35,627 nucleotides of DNA from Flavobacteriales bacterium (GTDB lineage Bacteria; Bacteroidota; Bacteroidia; Flavobacteriales_G; JALEGO01), in the NCBI GenBank assembly GCA_020631045.1, contig JAHDHZ010000027.1, positions 1-35,627 of the forward strand, given 5' to 3'. Below, piece by piece: positions 17,116 to 25,713 of the stretch. Under the pieces are notes generated by a model. That model had not been told where the DNA came from. It worked only from the letters and a program-made list of their open reading frames with translations, and did no database searches. Position numbers and translations under genes: made by a program. Within the stretch, counting starts at the first letter, position 1, and each line of letters starts with the position of its first letter.

Positions 17116-17764
17116 CTAAAAATTTTTCTTCTAGCAGTTTTGAGTTTTTGATGGATTTTCTCAGCCATTTTAACATAGTTTGTTCTTTTTTTAAAGCATT
17201 CAAGTGAAAATCTTTGTGGGTTTTTAATTTATGTACAAGATCATACATGCCCAATGCAGCAGCAACTGAAATGTTATAGCTTTCAGTAAAACCATACATG
17301 GGTATTTTTAAAAAAACATCAGCATGTTTTTTGACCTGATCTGTTACTCCTGTGAGCTCAGTTCCGAATACTAGAGCTGTTTTTGTATTAGGTTTAAAAT
17401 CGAGAAGATCAATTGAATCTTCATGCAATGCTGTTACAGCTATTTGATAGCCTTGTTGTTTTAACTCTGAGATACAAGCATCAGCTTGCTTGTATTTGTA
17501 TAGGTTTAACCATTTGTTTGATCCTAGTGCAACATCAGGGTTTACATCATATTTGTTTCTACTTTCGATGATATGTACATCAGATACCCCTAAGCAGTCA
17601 GCAGTACGTAATACAGCACTGGCATTTTGAGCTTGGTAAATATCTTCAAGAACAATGGTCAGTAACTCTGTGCGTTGATTTATAATTTTTTCAAAAAGCT
17701 CAACTCTATTTTCAGTAGCAAAGGTTTTTAAATACTTGATGAGCGCTTGTTGTTTGTTAGGCAT
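17108..17764 (-). CDS. SpoU/TrmH-family RNA 2'-O-methyltransferase
   Basis: The 218-residue protein has the three SPOUT motifs of the TrmH group: NASAVLRTADCLGVSDVHI near residue 42, TALVFGTELTGV near 132, and MYGFTESYNISVAAALGMY near 155-173. It uses S-adenosylmethionine to methylate a ribose 2'-OH. The length and the C-terminal extension best fit TrmH, which makes Gm18 in tRNA, but rRNA-methylating relatives cannot be excluded. Its start overlaps the stop of the arginase-family gene by 8 bases, so they form an operon. Confidence 0.88.
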   Translation of the reverse strand: MPNKQQALIKYLKTFATENRVELFEKIINQRTELLTIVLEDIYQAQNASAVLRTADCLGVSDVHIIESRNKYDVNPDVALGSNKWLNLYKYKQADACISELKQQGYQIAVTALHEDSIDLLDFKPNTKTALVFGTELTGVTDQVKKHADVFLKIPMYGFTESYNISVAAALGMYDLVHKLKTHKDFHLNALKKEQTMLKWLRKSIKNSKLLEEKFLAI

Positions 17765-18734
17765 TAGCGTTAGATTTTTTTATGAGGTTGGCAAGCTTAA
17801 AGAGTGCTTGAGCGCCAATCGTAGCATCATAATTATTTGGTAAAGGGCTATTTACCTCACACAAATCAGCTCCAATGATGTGGTGTTTTTGATCAACTAA
17901 ATAACGAATCAAATAGAATACTTGGTCAAACTCAAGCCCGCCGGCAACAGGAGTGCCGGTTGAAGGGCATAAATAGGGTTTTAATCCATCAATATCAAAG
18001 CTGATATATAAATTCTTGTGTTGAATACTTTGCTGAATAGTTGAGCAGATAGTTTTCCAAGAAACACCTTCAAAGAGTTGCTTTTGTATACTTGAATTTA
18101 AAAAAGTTACTGATTTTTTATTGGTTTGAGCATAATTGAATTCTTGCTCACAGAAATCACGAATGCCTAAATGAATGATTTGCTTGCAAGCTTGAAGTTT
18201 GCTTGCATTGAACATGATAGAGGCATGTGAATGATCAAAGTCTTGATAGGCTTCTCTTAAGTCAAAATGCGCATCAATATGTAAAATGCTAAACTGCTCA
18301 TAAGTTTGATCAAGGGCTTGCAAAAGACCAAAAGGTGTGCTGTGGTCTCCGCCCAAACAAATCACTTTTTGATTGTTTTTGTAGGCGAGCAAGCTTTGTT
18401 CTTTTAAATAGTTGTTGAGCTTAGTTGAAAGGTTATTGAGCTGATCAACTTGATTGTTTAAAATAGCTTGGTGCGCTTGCTGATTGTACTGCGCAATGAG
18501 CTCATGTTCTTTGTGAAAAAGTTTGTTTTGCCAGCAGTTATTTAAATTCTCGTCAAATAAATCTACTTGATAAGAGGCTTCTAATATTTTTTCTGGGCCC
18601 TTGCTAGTACCTTTGTGTGAAGAAGTTGTGGCATCCCAGGGCATGGCATGAATGATAATTTCGGCTTCTTGCTCTTTGTAGGGTAATCCGAAAATCTGCT
18701 CAGAATGAGCTTCACTGTTTGGGTTAAAGTCCAT
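17757..18734 (-). CDS. Arginase/agmatinase/formimidoylglutamase family hydrolase
   Basis: The 325-residue ureohydrolase has all dinuclear Mn ligands: His131 in GGDHS, Asp154, His156 and Asp158 in HIDAHFD, and Asp247 and Asp249 in SFDIDG. The Glu293 segment GADLCEVNSP follows. The family releases urea from arginine or agmatine, or formamide from formimidoylglutamate (HutG). Substrate is uncertain: the sequence SFDIDGLKP departs from the common SFDIDALDP, and no histidine-use or polyamine gene lies nearby. A formimidoylglutamase-like annotation is common for Bacteroidetes members. It is cotranscribed with the TrmH gene. Confidence 0.85.
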   Translation of the reverse strand: MDFNPNSEAHSEQIFGLPYKEQEAEIIIHAMPWDATTSSHKGTSKGPEKILEASYQVDLFDENLNNCWQNKLFHKEHELIAQYNQQAHQAILNNQVDQLNNLSTKLNNYLKEQSLLAYKNNQKVICLGGDHSTPFGLLQALDQTYEQFSILHIDAHFDLREAYQDFDHSHASIMFNASKLQACKQIIHLGIRDFCEQEFNYAQTNKKSVTFLNSSIQKQLFEGVSWKTICSTIQQSIQHKNLYISFDIDGLKPYLCPSTGTPVAGGLEFDQVFYLIRYLVDQKHHIIGADLCEVNSPLPNNYDATIGAQALFKLANLIKKSNANA

Positions 18735-18763
18735 AAAATAACTGTATAAATTATCAAGGCAAA

Positions 18764-18797
18764 AAAAAAGCTATTCGACTAATCGAATAGCTTTTTT
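18764..18797. terminator. Intrinsic terminator after HU
   Basis: A 15-base perfect stem (AAAAAAGCTATTCGA / TCGAATAGCTTTTTT) with a CTAA loop. It lies 20 bases past the stop of the minus-strand HU gene and just upstream of the arginase-family gene, so it ends the HU transcript. The A and T runs make it usable in both directions. Confidence 0.9.
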
Positions 18798-18816
18798 AGG
18801 TTTTGTAACTAAAAAA

Positions 18817-19089
18817 TTAGTTTACAGCTGAATTTAAGTCAGCACCTGCTTTAAACTTGATAACGTTTTTTGCAGGTATTTTGATTGTTTTTCCAGTTTG
18901 AGGGTTTCTACCATCTCTAGCAGCTCTCTTGTTTACTGAAAAAGAACCAAATCCAACTAAAGCGATTTTATCACCTTTCTTTAACGCTTTTGTAGTTGTG
19001 TCAACGAAAGCCTCAACAGCTCTTTTAGCGTCAGCTTTACTTAAATCAGCCTGAGATGCTACTGCATCGATTAATTCTGTCTTGTTCAT
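18817..19089 (-). CDS. DNA-binding protein HU
   Basis: The 90-residue protein matches HU/IHF: MNKTELIDAVASQADLSKADA, the turn GDKIALVGFGSFSV, and the arm RDGRNPQTGKTIKIPA that inserts into the minor groove. HU bends and compacts DNA without sequence specificity. It is monocistronic, flanked by a terminator at 18764-18797 and its own promoter upstream. The family usual length (90) and the single copy in this window are ordinary. Confidence 0.97.
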   Translation of the reverse strand: MNKTELIDAVASQADLSKADAKRAVEAFVDTTTKALKKGDKIALVGFGSFSVNKRAARDGRNPQTGKTIKIPAKNVIKFKAGADLNSAVN

Positions 19090-19129
19090 AATTTTAAATT
19101 TAGCCCTGATGGGCGGTTAAACATTGAAA

Positions 19130-19160
19130 CAAATATTAACGATGCGTTTTTTAAAAACAA
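19130..19160 (-). promoter_or_regulatory. Promoter of the HU gene
   Basis: On the minus strand TTG (19160-19158) is followed after 19 bases by TAATATTTG (19138-19130), a -33/-7 pair close to the Bacteroidetes consensus with one extra base in the -7 box. It would give a leader of about 30-35 bases. The leader contains a small GCCC-ATCA-GGGC hairpin at 19103-19114 on the plus strand. Nothing else was recognised in 19161-19257. Confidence 0.55.
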
Positions 19161-19257
19161 TCCTGATCACCCAAAAAGTGCCAAATTGTTAATAAATACG
19201 GGGGTTTTGTTAATAACTGCAATTCAAAACCCTTATAAACACTGAGATTTAGAGGTT

Positions 19258-20004
19258 TTAAATGTATCCTTTTAGCTTGTATGCAAGCATTCCGACGGTT
19301 TCGTGTAGTATAATTTCCCAGTTTTGAATGCCTGAGCTTGAAGGAATAATTGCGCTGATTGATTTTAGTTTATTTAAAAATCTTCGATCGGTTACAAAAG
19401 TCTCAACTTGAAGGCCTGCTTTTTCAAAACATCCACGTGCTCTTCTTAAATGTGACGAAGAACTTATGATCAGTATTTTTTTTGCCTTTAGATTCTCTTT
19501 GTTCATCAATGCAATGCTGTTGATGGCATTTTCATAGGTGTTTCTACTATAAGGTTCATAAAACACTGTAGGCTCATAGTTGAGTTTGTGTAAGAAGTTT
19601 TGAATGTGTTTTGCTTCAACTTGGCTTGTATCATTTATGTACCCCGATCCACCCGAAAAAATTAAAGCTTTAACCAATCCTTGTTTCTGCAACCTCATAG
19701 CTTGTAAGAAACGATCTGCAGAGCTTCTGAAAATAATGCTTGAATCTTGATCGTCAAAATATGAAACTCCACCCAAAACAATTGCCAAATCGAAAGGTTG
19801 CTGAATGTTACTTAGCGCTTTAGGGTCTTCAAGCCATTTAAGACAAATATTCGATGTGATGGGAGTAGCCATAAAGATGATAAAGCCCAAGGCACAATAA
19901 ACTAAAGTCTTGTTTTTGCGAATTAGTGCAATTAAAATAACTGCTAAAAAAACAAATATGGGGTTTAAAAGAAATTCAAGAAACTTAGATAGTAAAAAAA
20001 ACAT
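19258..20004 (-). CDS. DUF218 (YdcF/ElyC/SanA) family membrane protein
   Basis: The 248-residue protein begins with two membrane segments (about residues 1-24 and 32-50), then a DUF218 domain: FDLAIVLGGVSYFDDQDS, RFLQAMRLQKQGLVKALIFSGG, YEPYSRNTYENAINSIALM and ILIISSSSHLRRARGCFEK. These are conserved in ElyC/SanA proteins, which affect envelope or lipid-carrier homeostasis in Enterobacteria; the reaction is not known. It is divergent from the Wzc-like gene, with 26 bases between the starts, so their promoters must overlap. Confidence 0.88.
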   Translation of the reverse strand: MFFLLSKFLEFLLNPIFVFLAVILIALIRKNKTLVYCALGFIIFMATPITSNICLKWLEDPKALSNIQQPFDLAIVLGGVSYFDDQDSSIIFRSSADRFLQAMRLQKQGLVKALIFSGGSGYINDTSQVEAKHIQNFLHKLNYEPTVFYEPYSRNTYENAINSIALMNKENLKAKKILIISSSSHLRRARGCFEKAGLQVETFVTDRRFLNKLKSISAIIPSSSGIQNWEIILHETVGMLAYKLKGYI

Positions 20005-20015
20005 TTAAAAGATTT

Positions 20016-20023
20016 TATATTTG
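20016..20023 (+). promoter_or_regulatory. -7 promoter box of the polysaccharide operon
   Basis: TATATTTG matches TAnnTTTG exactly and ends 7 bases before the Wzc-like ATG at 20031, so the mRNA leader would be only a few bases long. This is the likely start of the operon running to the terminator at 28138-28166. Confidence 0.5.
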
Positions 20024-20030
20024 CACCTCA

Positions 20031-22394
20031 ATGTCTACTGACAAACAGAGCAATAATAGTATAATTCAATTAGAGGATCTCAGGCTTTTGCTAAAATTAT
20101 TTACCAGAGATTGGTATTGGTTTATCATACTGCCATTGCTTTTTGGGTCGCTTTCTTTTTTGTATGCCTATAGACTGACCAATATATACAGTGCCAAATC
20201 CCAGTTGATTTTAAAGTCAAATGATTACAATCAGTTAGACGGTGGATTTTCGAATCCTTACTCTTCGTTTGAAGAAACAGCCAATCAGATTCGGGTAGTC
20301 AAGTCTTCAAATTTGCTTGAAAAGGTGATTCAGAAGATGAATCTAAACGTTTCTTATTTTATTCAAGGTAGGTTAAAGACTTCAGAAGTGTTTAAAAATA
20401 TGCCCTTTGAGGTAACTTCTGAGAATTATGGCAATAAATCTTATTACAGAGATTTTAACATTAAGATTCTCTCTGCTCAAGAATATGAACTGACCTTTCT
20501 GATGAACGATGAAGAGGTGGTCAAGAAATACCGTTTTGATGAACTGGTACTTGATTATGGGTTTCATTTTAAGATTCTGAAAAGTACCAGCATTTCATCT
20601 TTAGATCAATCTTCTATAGAGAGTCTTCCTTATTACAAGTTTTACATCTATAGAAACGAAGATTTGATCTATAAGTACAAATCTGCTATGACTGTTGAGA
20701 ATGAAGAGTGGACCAGTATCTTAAACATCACAGTTCAAGATGAAATTGCCGATCGTGCAGTTATGTTTTTAGATACACTTGCGCGCGTATACATTGATTA
20801 TTCTTTACAAAACCGCTTTGATATCAATTCAAACACTTATGTATACATCTCAAATCAATTAGAAGAGGTTGTAGAGATCATCAATTCAATAGAGAAAGAG
20901 ATAGAACTTTATAAGGCTTCAAAGCAAATTTTAAACATTGAGAAAGAGCAAGAGAATTATTTCAAGCAATTGGTTGATTCTGAAACTGAAAAAAAGAAAA
21001 TCAAACTTAAAATAGCTGCGATTTCTGATTTGAAGAATCATTTGATCAATTCTGAGAACAGTGATTTCTTGCCTCCGAGTTACTACATATTAAAAGAAGA
21101 CAATTTCATTCAAGACGCTATCTCTAAGTTGTATGATATTGAGGTTAAGAAGAGCAATTATTTGATGGAGGGTACCAATCAGACCTTTACAATTAGTTCT
21201 GTAGACAAGAATATAGAGATCTTAAAAAAGAATTTATTGACCCATTTAATCAATTCTGAGAAGTATCTTTCTGAACAAATTGAAGATCAAAATTATGAAT
21301 TGATTAAGTATAAAAACAAGTTGCAGATTATTCCGCAAAATCAGCGTCAGTTGTTGAACATTCAAAGAAAATTAGAGGTCAATGAGAAGCTTTATTTGTT
21401 TTTGTTAGAAAAAAGAGCTGAAAACATCATTTCTAAAGCGGGAATCATCTCAGAGACTAAGGTTATTGAAAAGGCGCGTTCTTTTGGAATCATCTGGCCG
21501 AATCGCCAAAAAATTATAGCAACCTATACGCTGGCAGGATTGGTCTTGGCTTTTTTGATTGGATTGATCAGGCAATTGTTTTTTCAGCGCATTACAAATT
21601 TGGCTGAACTTGATCAGGCGACCTCCTTACCTGTTTTGGGGGGTATCCCTTTAATGAAGTCTGAACAATTAGGATATTTAGCCGTAGAGCAAAAGCCCAA
21701 AGGAGCGTTGAGTGAGTCGTTCAGAAATTTAAGGGCCAATTTACAGTATTTGTCAGCTGAAAAGCCCTCTAAGGTGATTATGGTCACCTCTGTGCATCCT
21801 TCTGAAGGCAAGACGTTCTGCTCGGTCAATTTGGCTACAATTTTAGCAAAAGCTGATAAAAAGGTTATTGTGATTGATTTTGATATGCACAAGCCAAGGG
21901 TACACCAAGCCTTTGGATTGAATAAAAATTTGGGACTTTCTAATTACTTGATTGGAGATAAGGTGTTAAGTGAAGTGATTCAACCTACTTCGGTTGAGAA
22001 CTTATCTACTATACTTTCTGGGCCTGTTCCGCCCAACCCCTCAGAGCTTGTTTTAGGAGCAGGAGTTGGTGTTTTGGTTGAGCAGCTCTCAAAGAGTTAT
22101 GATTATGTGATTTTAGATACGCCTCCTTTAGCGTTGATCAGTGATGGAGCGATCTTGTTGAATAAATATGCAGATGTAGGCATTTTTGTTTCTCACACCA
22201 AGTTTGCCAACAAGAATGCCTTATCGTTCTTAGGAGAGATTGCAGAAAAGAACAAAGAGAAAAGTGTAGGGCTTATTTTAAATGGAATTTACAGTAATAA
22301 GTGGAGGTACTACTATGGTAAGTACGAATACAATTATGCCTATTCGTATGGATATGGTTACGGATACACTTACGGATCTGAAAAAGAAGATTAA
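20031..22394 (+). CDS. Wzc-like polysaccharide co-polymerase with BY-kinase domain
   Basis: The 787-residue protein has a Wzz domain with a first membrane segment near residues 32-50, a long periplasmic region with predicted coiled coil (about 270-480), and a second membrane segment near 500-518 (YTLAGLVLAFLIGLI). It then has a cytoplasmic tyrosine kinase. Walker A is HPSEGKTF (about residues 589-596), Walker A' is VIVIDFDMHKPR (about 612) and Walker B is YVILDTPPL (about 692). Such proteins control chain length and export of capsule or exopolysaccharide and autophosphorylate on a C-terminal Tyr cluster. Here the tail (from about residue 760) has 12 Tyr, some in GY repeats. No Wza-type outer membrane partner is adjacent. 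Confidence 0.93.
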   Translation: MSTDKQSNNSIIQLEDLRLLLKLFTRDWYWFIILPLLFGSLSFLYAYRLTNIYSAKSQLILKSNDYNQLDGGFSNPYSSFEETANQIRVVKSSNLLEKVIQKMNLNVSYFIQGRLKTSEVFKNMPFEVTSENYGNKSYYRDFNIKILSAQEYELTFLMNDEEVVKKYRFDELVLDYGFHFKILKSTSISSLDQSSIESLPYYKFYIYRNEDLIYKYKSAMTVENEEWTSILNITVQDEIADRAVMFLDTLARVYIDYSLQNRFDINSNTYVYISNQLEEVVEIINSIEKEIELYKASKQILNIEKEQENYFKQLVDSETEKKKIKLKIAAISDLKNHLINSENSDFLPPSYYILKEDNFIQDAISKLYDIEVKKSNYLMEGTNQTFTISSVDKNIEILKKNLLTHLINSEKYLSEQIEDQNYELIKYKNKLQIIPQNQRQLLNIQRKLEVNEKLYLFLLEKRAENIISKAGIISETKVIEKARSFGIIWPNRQKIIATYTLAGLVLAFLIGLIRQLFFQRITNLAELDQATSLPVLGGIPLMKSEQLGYLAVEQKPKGALSESFRNLRANLQYLSAEKPSKVIMVTSVHPSEGKTFCSVNLATILAKADKKVIVIDFDMHKPRVHQAFGLNKNLGLSNYLIGDKVLSEVIQPTSVENLSTILSGPVPPNPSELVLGAGVGVLVEQLSKSYDYVILDTPPLALISDGAILLNKYADVGIFVSHTKFANKNALSFLGEIAEKNKEKSVGLILNGIYSNKWRYYYGKYEYNYAYSYGYGYGYTYGSEKED

Positions 22395-22397
22395 GCC

Positions 22398-23036
22398 ATG
22401 GTTTCTGTTGTCATCACTGCATATAATTACGATCGTTACATTGAAAGGGCTATTCGCAGTGTGCTTGATCAAAGTTTGAATAAGGGGCTTTATGAGATTA
22501 TTGTTGTGAATGATTGTAGTACAGACAGTACTGCTCAAATTCTTGAGAATTACCAAGAAGATGTACGCATTTTTAATTTAGAACAAAATGTAGGGCTTGC
22601 AGCAGCAAGAAACATTGGCATTAAAAAGGCAAGAGGGCAATACATCGTGTTTTTAGATGCAGATGATTACATTCAAAAAGATTTGCTATTTGTTCAGAAC
22701 ACATTTCTAAACGAGAACAATGCCCTTGATGCGGTTTCTGTTGATTACTATTTGGTCAATGAAAGAGGAGTGCACTTAAAGCATGTTGATGCCAGTGAGC
22801 AGCCTATTGCTTGTGGCATCATGTTTAGAAAAGATTTCTTGTATGAGATAGGATTATACGATGAGAGTTTTAGAGCAAGAGAAGAAGAAGACTTAAGGTT
22901 GAGGTTTCTAAAGAAATACAACATTTACAACATTTGCTTGCCTCTTTACAGATATCGTTTTCACGGCAATAATTTAACAACCAATCATTCACTGATGCAA
23001 GATGCTCAGCTCAAATTAGATGAAAAGCACAGGTGA
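22398..23036 (+). CDS. Family 2 glycosyltransferase
   Basis: The 212-residue protein has the GT-A start VSVVITAYNYDRYIERAIRSV, the segment EIIVVNDCSTDSTAQIL and the metal-binding FLDADDYI, typical of family 2. It transfers a sugar from a nucleotide sugar to a growing glycan on the cytoplasmic side; the sugar and acceptor cannot be told. It has no membrane segment and is shorter than many relatives, with only a small acceptor part after the DxD. It starts 4 bases after the Wzc-like stop and its end overlaps the acetyltransferase gene by 17 bases. Confidence 0.9.
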   Translation: MVSVVITAYNYDRYIERAIRSVLDQSLNKGLYEIIVVNDCSTDSTAQILENYQEDVRIFNLEQNVGLAAARNIGIKKARGQYIVFLDADDYIQKDLLFVQNTFLNENNALDAVSVDYYLVNERGVHLKHVDASEQPIACGIMFRKDFLYEIGLYDESFRAREEEDLRLRFLKKYNIYNICLPLYRYRFHGNNLTTNHSLMQDAQLKLDEKHR

Positions 23037-23571
23037 GCATAATCTAAGGCTTGAGGGTCAAACTATTTATTTAAGGCCGGTTCGTTTGAGCGATGCCAAT
23101 GAGCGTTATTTAGGGTGGATTAATGACAAAAAAGTCACCAAAGGCCTTGAAACAAAATCTGCAGATCTTCAGAGCCTCAAAGAATATGTTTCTAATGTTT
23201 TAGACGGCCAGCATAATCATTTTTTTGCTATTTGTATGCTAGAAAACGACCTGCATGTAGGCAACATCAAGCTAGATCAATTAGATTTAAAGGCAGCAAC
23301 TTGTGAGTTGGGCATTATGGTTGGAGACAAATCTTACTGGGGGCAAAAAGTAGGCAGGCAAGCCTGTGAATTAGCTATTCACTATGCCTTTTCACATTTG
23401 AAGCTTCGTAAAATTTTATTGGCTGTTTATGCCAGCAACACAGCTGCTTACAGTTTGTATGAAAAGCTTGGATTTAAAGAAGAAGGATGTTTGAAAAAAC
23501 ATGTTTTGGTTGATGGAGAGTTAGTTGATAAATATTTCATGTGTTTATACAATAAATTATACGCTCAATGA
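23020..23571 (+). CDS. GNAT-family N-acetyltransferase (RimJ/SpsD-like)
   Basis: The 183-residue protein has the GNAT fold with the start TIYLRPVRLSDANERYLGWIN, a central strand ATCELGIMVGDKSYWGQKVG covering the acetyl-CoA binding loop, and AAYSLYEKLGFKEEGCLKK near the end. Enzymes of this type in surface-sugar operons (PseH, SpsD) acetylate an amino sugar; given the neighbouring aminotransferase and cytidylyltransferase this is the likely role, but it is inferred. It overlaps the genes on both sides (17 and 4 bases). Confidence 0.87.
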   Translation: MKSTGEHNLRLEGQTIYLRPVRLSDANERYLGWINDKKVTKGLETKSADLQSLKEYVSNVLDGQHNHFFAICMLENDLHVGNIKLDQLDLKAATCELGIMVGDKSYWGQKVGRQACELAIHYAFSHLKLRKILLAVYASNTAAYSLYEKLGFKEEGCLKKHVLVDGELVDKYFMCLYNKLYAQ

Positions 23572-24323
23572 ACTTATGCATCATACAAGCCCGAATGGGC
23601 TCGACAAGGCTGCCGGGCAAAGTACTAAAGTGTATTCATAACAAGCCTTTAATCGATCACCTGTTAGACCGTTTAGCCCCTTCAAAGCACATCGATGAGT
23701 TTGTTGTTGCCACCTCTGATTTAGAGCAAGACGATGCTTTGGTGAATCATCTTGAAAAACGAAACACATCAGTCTTTAGAGGTTCTGAGTGGGATGTTCT
23801 TGAACGCTTCTATTTGGCGGCTAAAAAGCATTCCCCCAAAACCATCACCCGCATCTGTGCCGACAATCCTCTACATTCTTACAAAGTCTTAGACCAAGTA
23901 TTTGAACGCTTCTTAGCCACTCAGAGCGACTACCACTCAAACTCAAACCATGAGCCAGATGTCTTAGAAGATGGCTTTGATGTTGAGGTGTTCAGCTTTG
24001 CTGCACTTGAAAAAGCTTACCTTCAAGCCAAATTGCTCTCTGATCGAGAACACGTCACACCTTTCATAAAACGAGATGAAAGTCTGAAAAGAACATGGCA
24101 AAAAACATGCGAGGCGTATACCTACAAACTTTCGGTTGATACAGAAAATGATCGATTGGCTGTAGAGCAAATCTTTTTGGCTTTTAAAGAAAATTACGAC
24201 TTTTCTATTGATCAGGTGGTCGAACTCTTAGAGCATCGCTCTGACATTTTAGAGCTCAACAAAGAAAGTATTATCAACTCAGGTTTTCACAAATCACTTA
24301 AAAATGATAAAATTGTGAAATAA
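23568..24323 (+). CDS. SpsF-like cytidylyltransferase
   Basis: The 251-residue protein opens with LCIIQARMGSTRLPGKVLK, the nucleotide-binding loop of the SpsF/NeuA-like cytidylyltransferase group. The segment PKTITRICADNPLHSYKVLD and EDGFDVEVFSFAALEKA are further family motifs. These enzymes transfer CMP from CTP to a sugar acid or related compound. The gene lies between the acetyltransferase and the aminotransferase, matching the SpsD-SpsF order in Bacillus spore-coat operons. Parts of the gene look richer in C than neighbours. Its real acceptor is unknown, because no NeuB-like synthase is present here. Confidence 0.85.
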   Translation: MNLCIIQARMGSTRLPGKVLKCIHNKPLIDHLLDRLAPSKHIDEFVVATSDLEQDDALVNHLEKRNTSVFRGSEWDVLERFYLAAKKHSPKTITRICADNPLHSYKVLDQVFERFLATQSDYHSNSNHEPDVLEDGFDVEVFSFAALEKAYLQAKLLSDREHVTPFIKRDESLKRTWQKTCEAYTYKLSVDTENDRLAVEQIFLAFKENYDFSIDQVVELLEHRSDILELNKESIINSGFHKSLKNDKIVK

Positions 24324-24346
24324 AACCAATTTCTAAAACACGAGAA

Positions 24347-25693
24347 ATGTCATACCAAACAGTTACTTTGCCTCACATTACCAATTTCAGTGCTTCTGAT
24401 GCTTATCGAAATGCAATTCATGATTTAATCCCCGGCGGAGCGCACACTTATTCAAAGGGTGATGATCAATTTCCTGTGTATGCTCCAGCGGCGATTACTC
24501 ATGGCAAGGGTGCTTATTTGTGGGATGTTGATGGCAACAAGTTTTTAGACACTTTAATGGGGCTTACCTCTGTGTCTTTGGGCCATGCGTTCGAACCTGT
24601 ACTAGAGCGCGTAAGAGAAGAATTACTTAAAGGCGTTAATTTTTCACGTCCATCAGTTATCGAGAGAGAAATGGCAGAGCGCTTTTTGTCTCTAGTGCCG
24701 GGTCATGACATGATTAAGTTTGCCAAGAACGGGTCGGTAGCCACTACTGCAGCTGTAAAATTAGCAAGAGCTTATACAGGGCGCAAAATTGTAGCACGAC
24801 CTTACGATCATCCATTTTACAGTTATGACGATTGGTTTATTGGTTCAACTGATTGTGATTTTGGGGTGCCCAAAGAGACCCAAGAGATGACTGTGTTATA
24901 CAAAGCAGACGATCTTAATTCTTTACAAGAGTTATTTGCTAAATATCCAAATAAAATAGCCTGTATCATCTCAGAACCAGAAAAGTTTAATGTAATAGAA
25001 GAGGGGTTTTATGACAAAGCCATTGATATGGCGCATCAAAACGGAACACTTTGGATCATGGATGAAATGATCACAGGTTTTAAGACCGACTATCCTGGAT
25101 CGATTAAAAAATTCAATGCAAAGCCAGATATGGCCACTTGGGGCAAGGGCATTGCCAATGGATTTTCTTTTTGTGCTTTAACAGGTAAAAAAGAAATCAT
25201 GGAATACGGAGGCATTCGTAGAAAGGGTGAGAAGAAGGTCTTTTTAGTCTCTACCACTCATGGCGGAGAAACCCACGCCATAGCCGCAGGTTTAGCTACC
25301 ATGGATTTCTTTGAGAACAATAAGGTGCTTGAGCATAATCACAGCATCGGAGATTATTATATTGAAGGAGTGAATAAGATCTTAGCAGAACTTGCTTTGC
25401 AAGACTACATTCAATTAACAGGCTTTAATTGGGCTGTAGGTATGGTTACTAAAAATGCAGAGCATCAACCTTGTTTACATTACAGAACCCTGTTTATGCA
25501 AGAAATGATTCAAAGAGGCATCTTGTTTCAAGGTATTCTCTCACCTTGTTTTTCTCATTCAAAGCAAGACATTGATTTGATGCTTTCAGCCTTTTATGAG
25601 TCTGCAGTAGTTTACAAGCAAGCCCTTGAAAAAGGGTATGAGGCTTACTTAGTCGGTGAAGAAATCAAGCCTGTATTTAGAAAGTACAATTAA
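24347..25693 (+). CDS. Class III aminotransferase, glutamate-1-semialdehyde aminomutase-like
   Basis: The 448-residue PLP enzyme resembles HemL. The region LIPGGAHTYSKGDDQFP and KFAKNGSVATTAAVKLARAY are typical, the cofactor-nitrogen Asp is Asp239 in WIMDEMITGFK, and the PLP lysine is Lys267 in ATWGKGIANGF. Its place among surface-glycan genes, and the 20-residue N-terminal part, suggest an amino sugar role (amination of a keto sugar) instead of heme synthesis; this is inference. It follows the cytidylyltransferase gene after 23 bases. Sequence alone does not settle whether it moves an amino group within one molecule or between molecules. Confidence 0.9.
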   Translation: MSYQTVTLPHITNFSASDAYRNAIHDLIPGGAHTYSKGDDQFPVYAPAAITHGKGAYLWDVDGNKFLDTLMGLTSVSLGHAFEPVLERVREELLKGVNFSRPSVIEREMAERFLSLVPGHDMIKFAKNGSVATTAAVKLARAYTGRKIVARPYDHPFYSYDDWFIGSTDCDFGVPKETQEMTVLYKADDLNSLQELFAKYPNKIACIISEPEKFNVIEEGFYDKAIDMAHQNGTLWIMDEMITGFKTDYPGSIKKFNAKPDMATWGKGIANGFSFCALTGKKEIMEYGGIRRKGEKKVFLVSTTHGGETHAIAAGLATMDFFENNKVLEHNHSIGDYYIEGVNKILAELALQDYIQLTGFNWAVGMVTKNAEHQPCLHYRTLFMQEMIQRGILFQGILSPCFSHSKQDIDLMLSAFYESAVVYKQALEKGYEAYLVGEEIKPVFRKYN

Positions 25694-25713
25694 GTTTGAC
25701 AAGGCTTTAGACA

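Noticed and set aside
17105-17120. A terminator between the DUF721 and TrmH genes.
   Set aside because: The two genes overlap tail to tail by 8 bases and no hairpin is present.
22330-22380. The GY-codon repeat as a DNA repeat element or CRISPR-like array.
   Set aside because: The repeats are short, in frame and explained by the protein's Tyr/Gly tail; no spacers exist.
22278-22556. Antisense frame opposite the tyrosine-rich tail and glycosyltransferase start.
   Set aside because: It is only a mirror of the repetitive Tyr codons and has no signal, motif or promoter.
24347-25693. Calling the aminotransferase HemL (heme synthesis).
   Set aside because: The HemL-type motifs are present, but the gene is in a glycan operon with no heme genes nearby; sugar amination is more likely.
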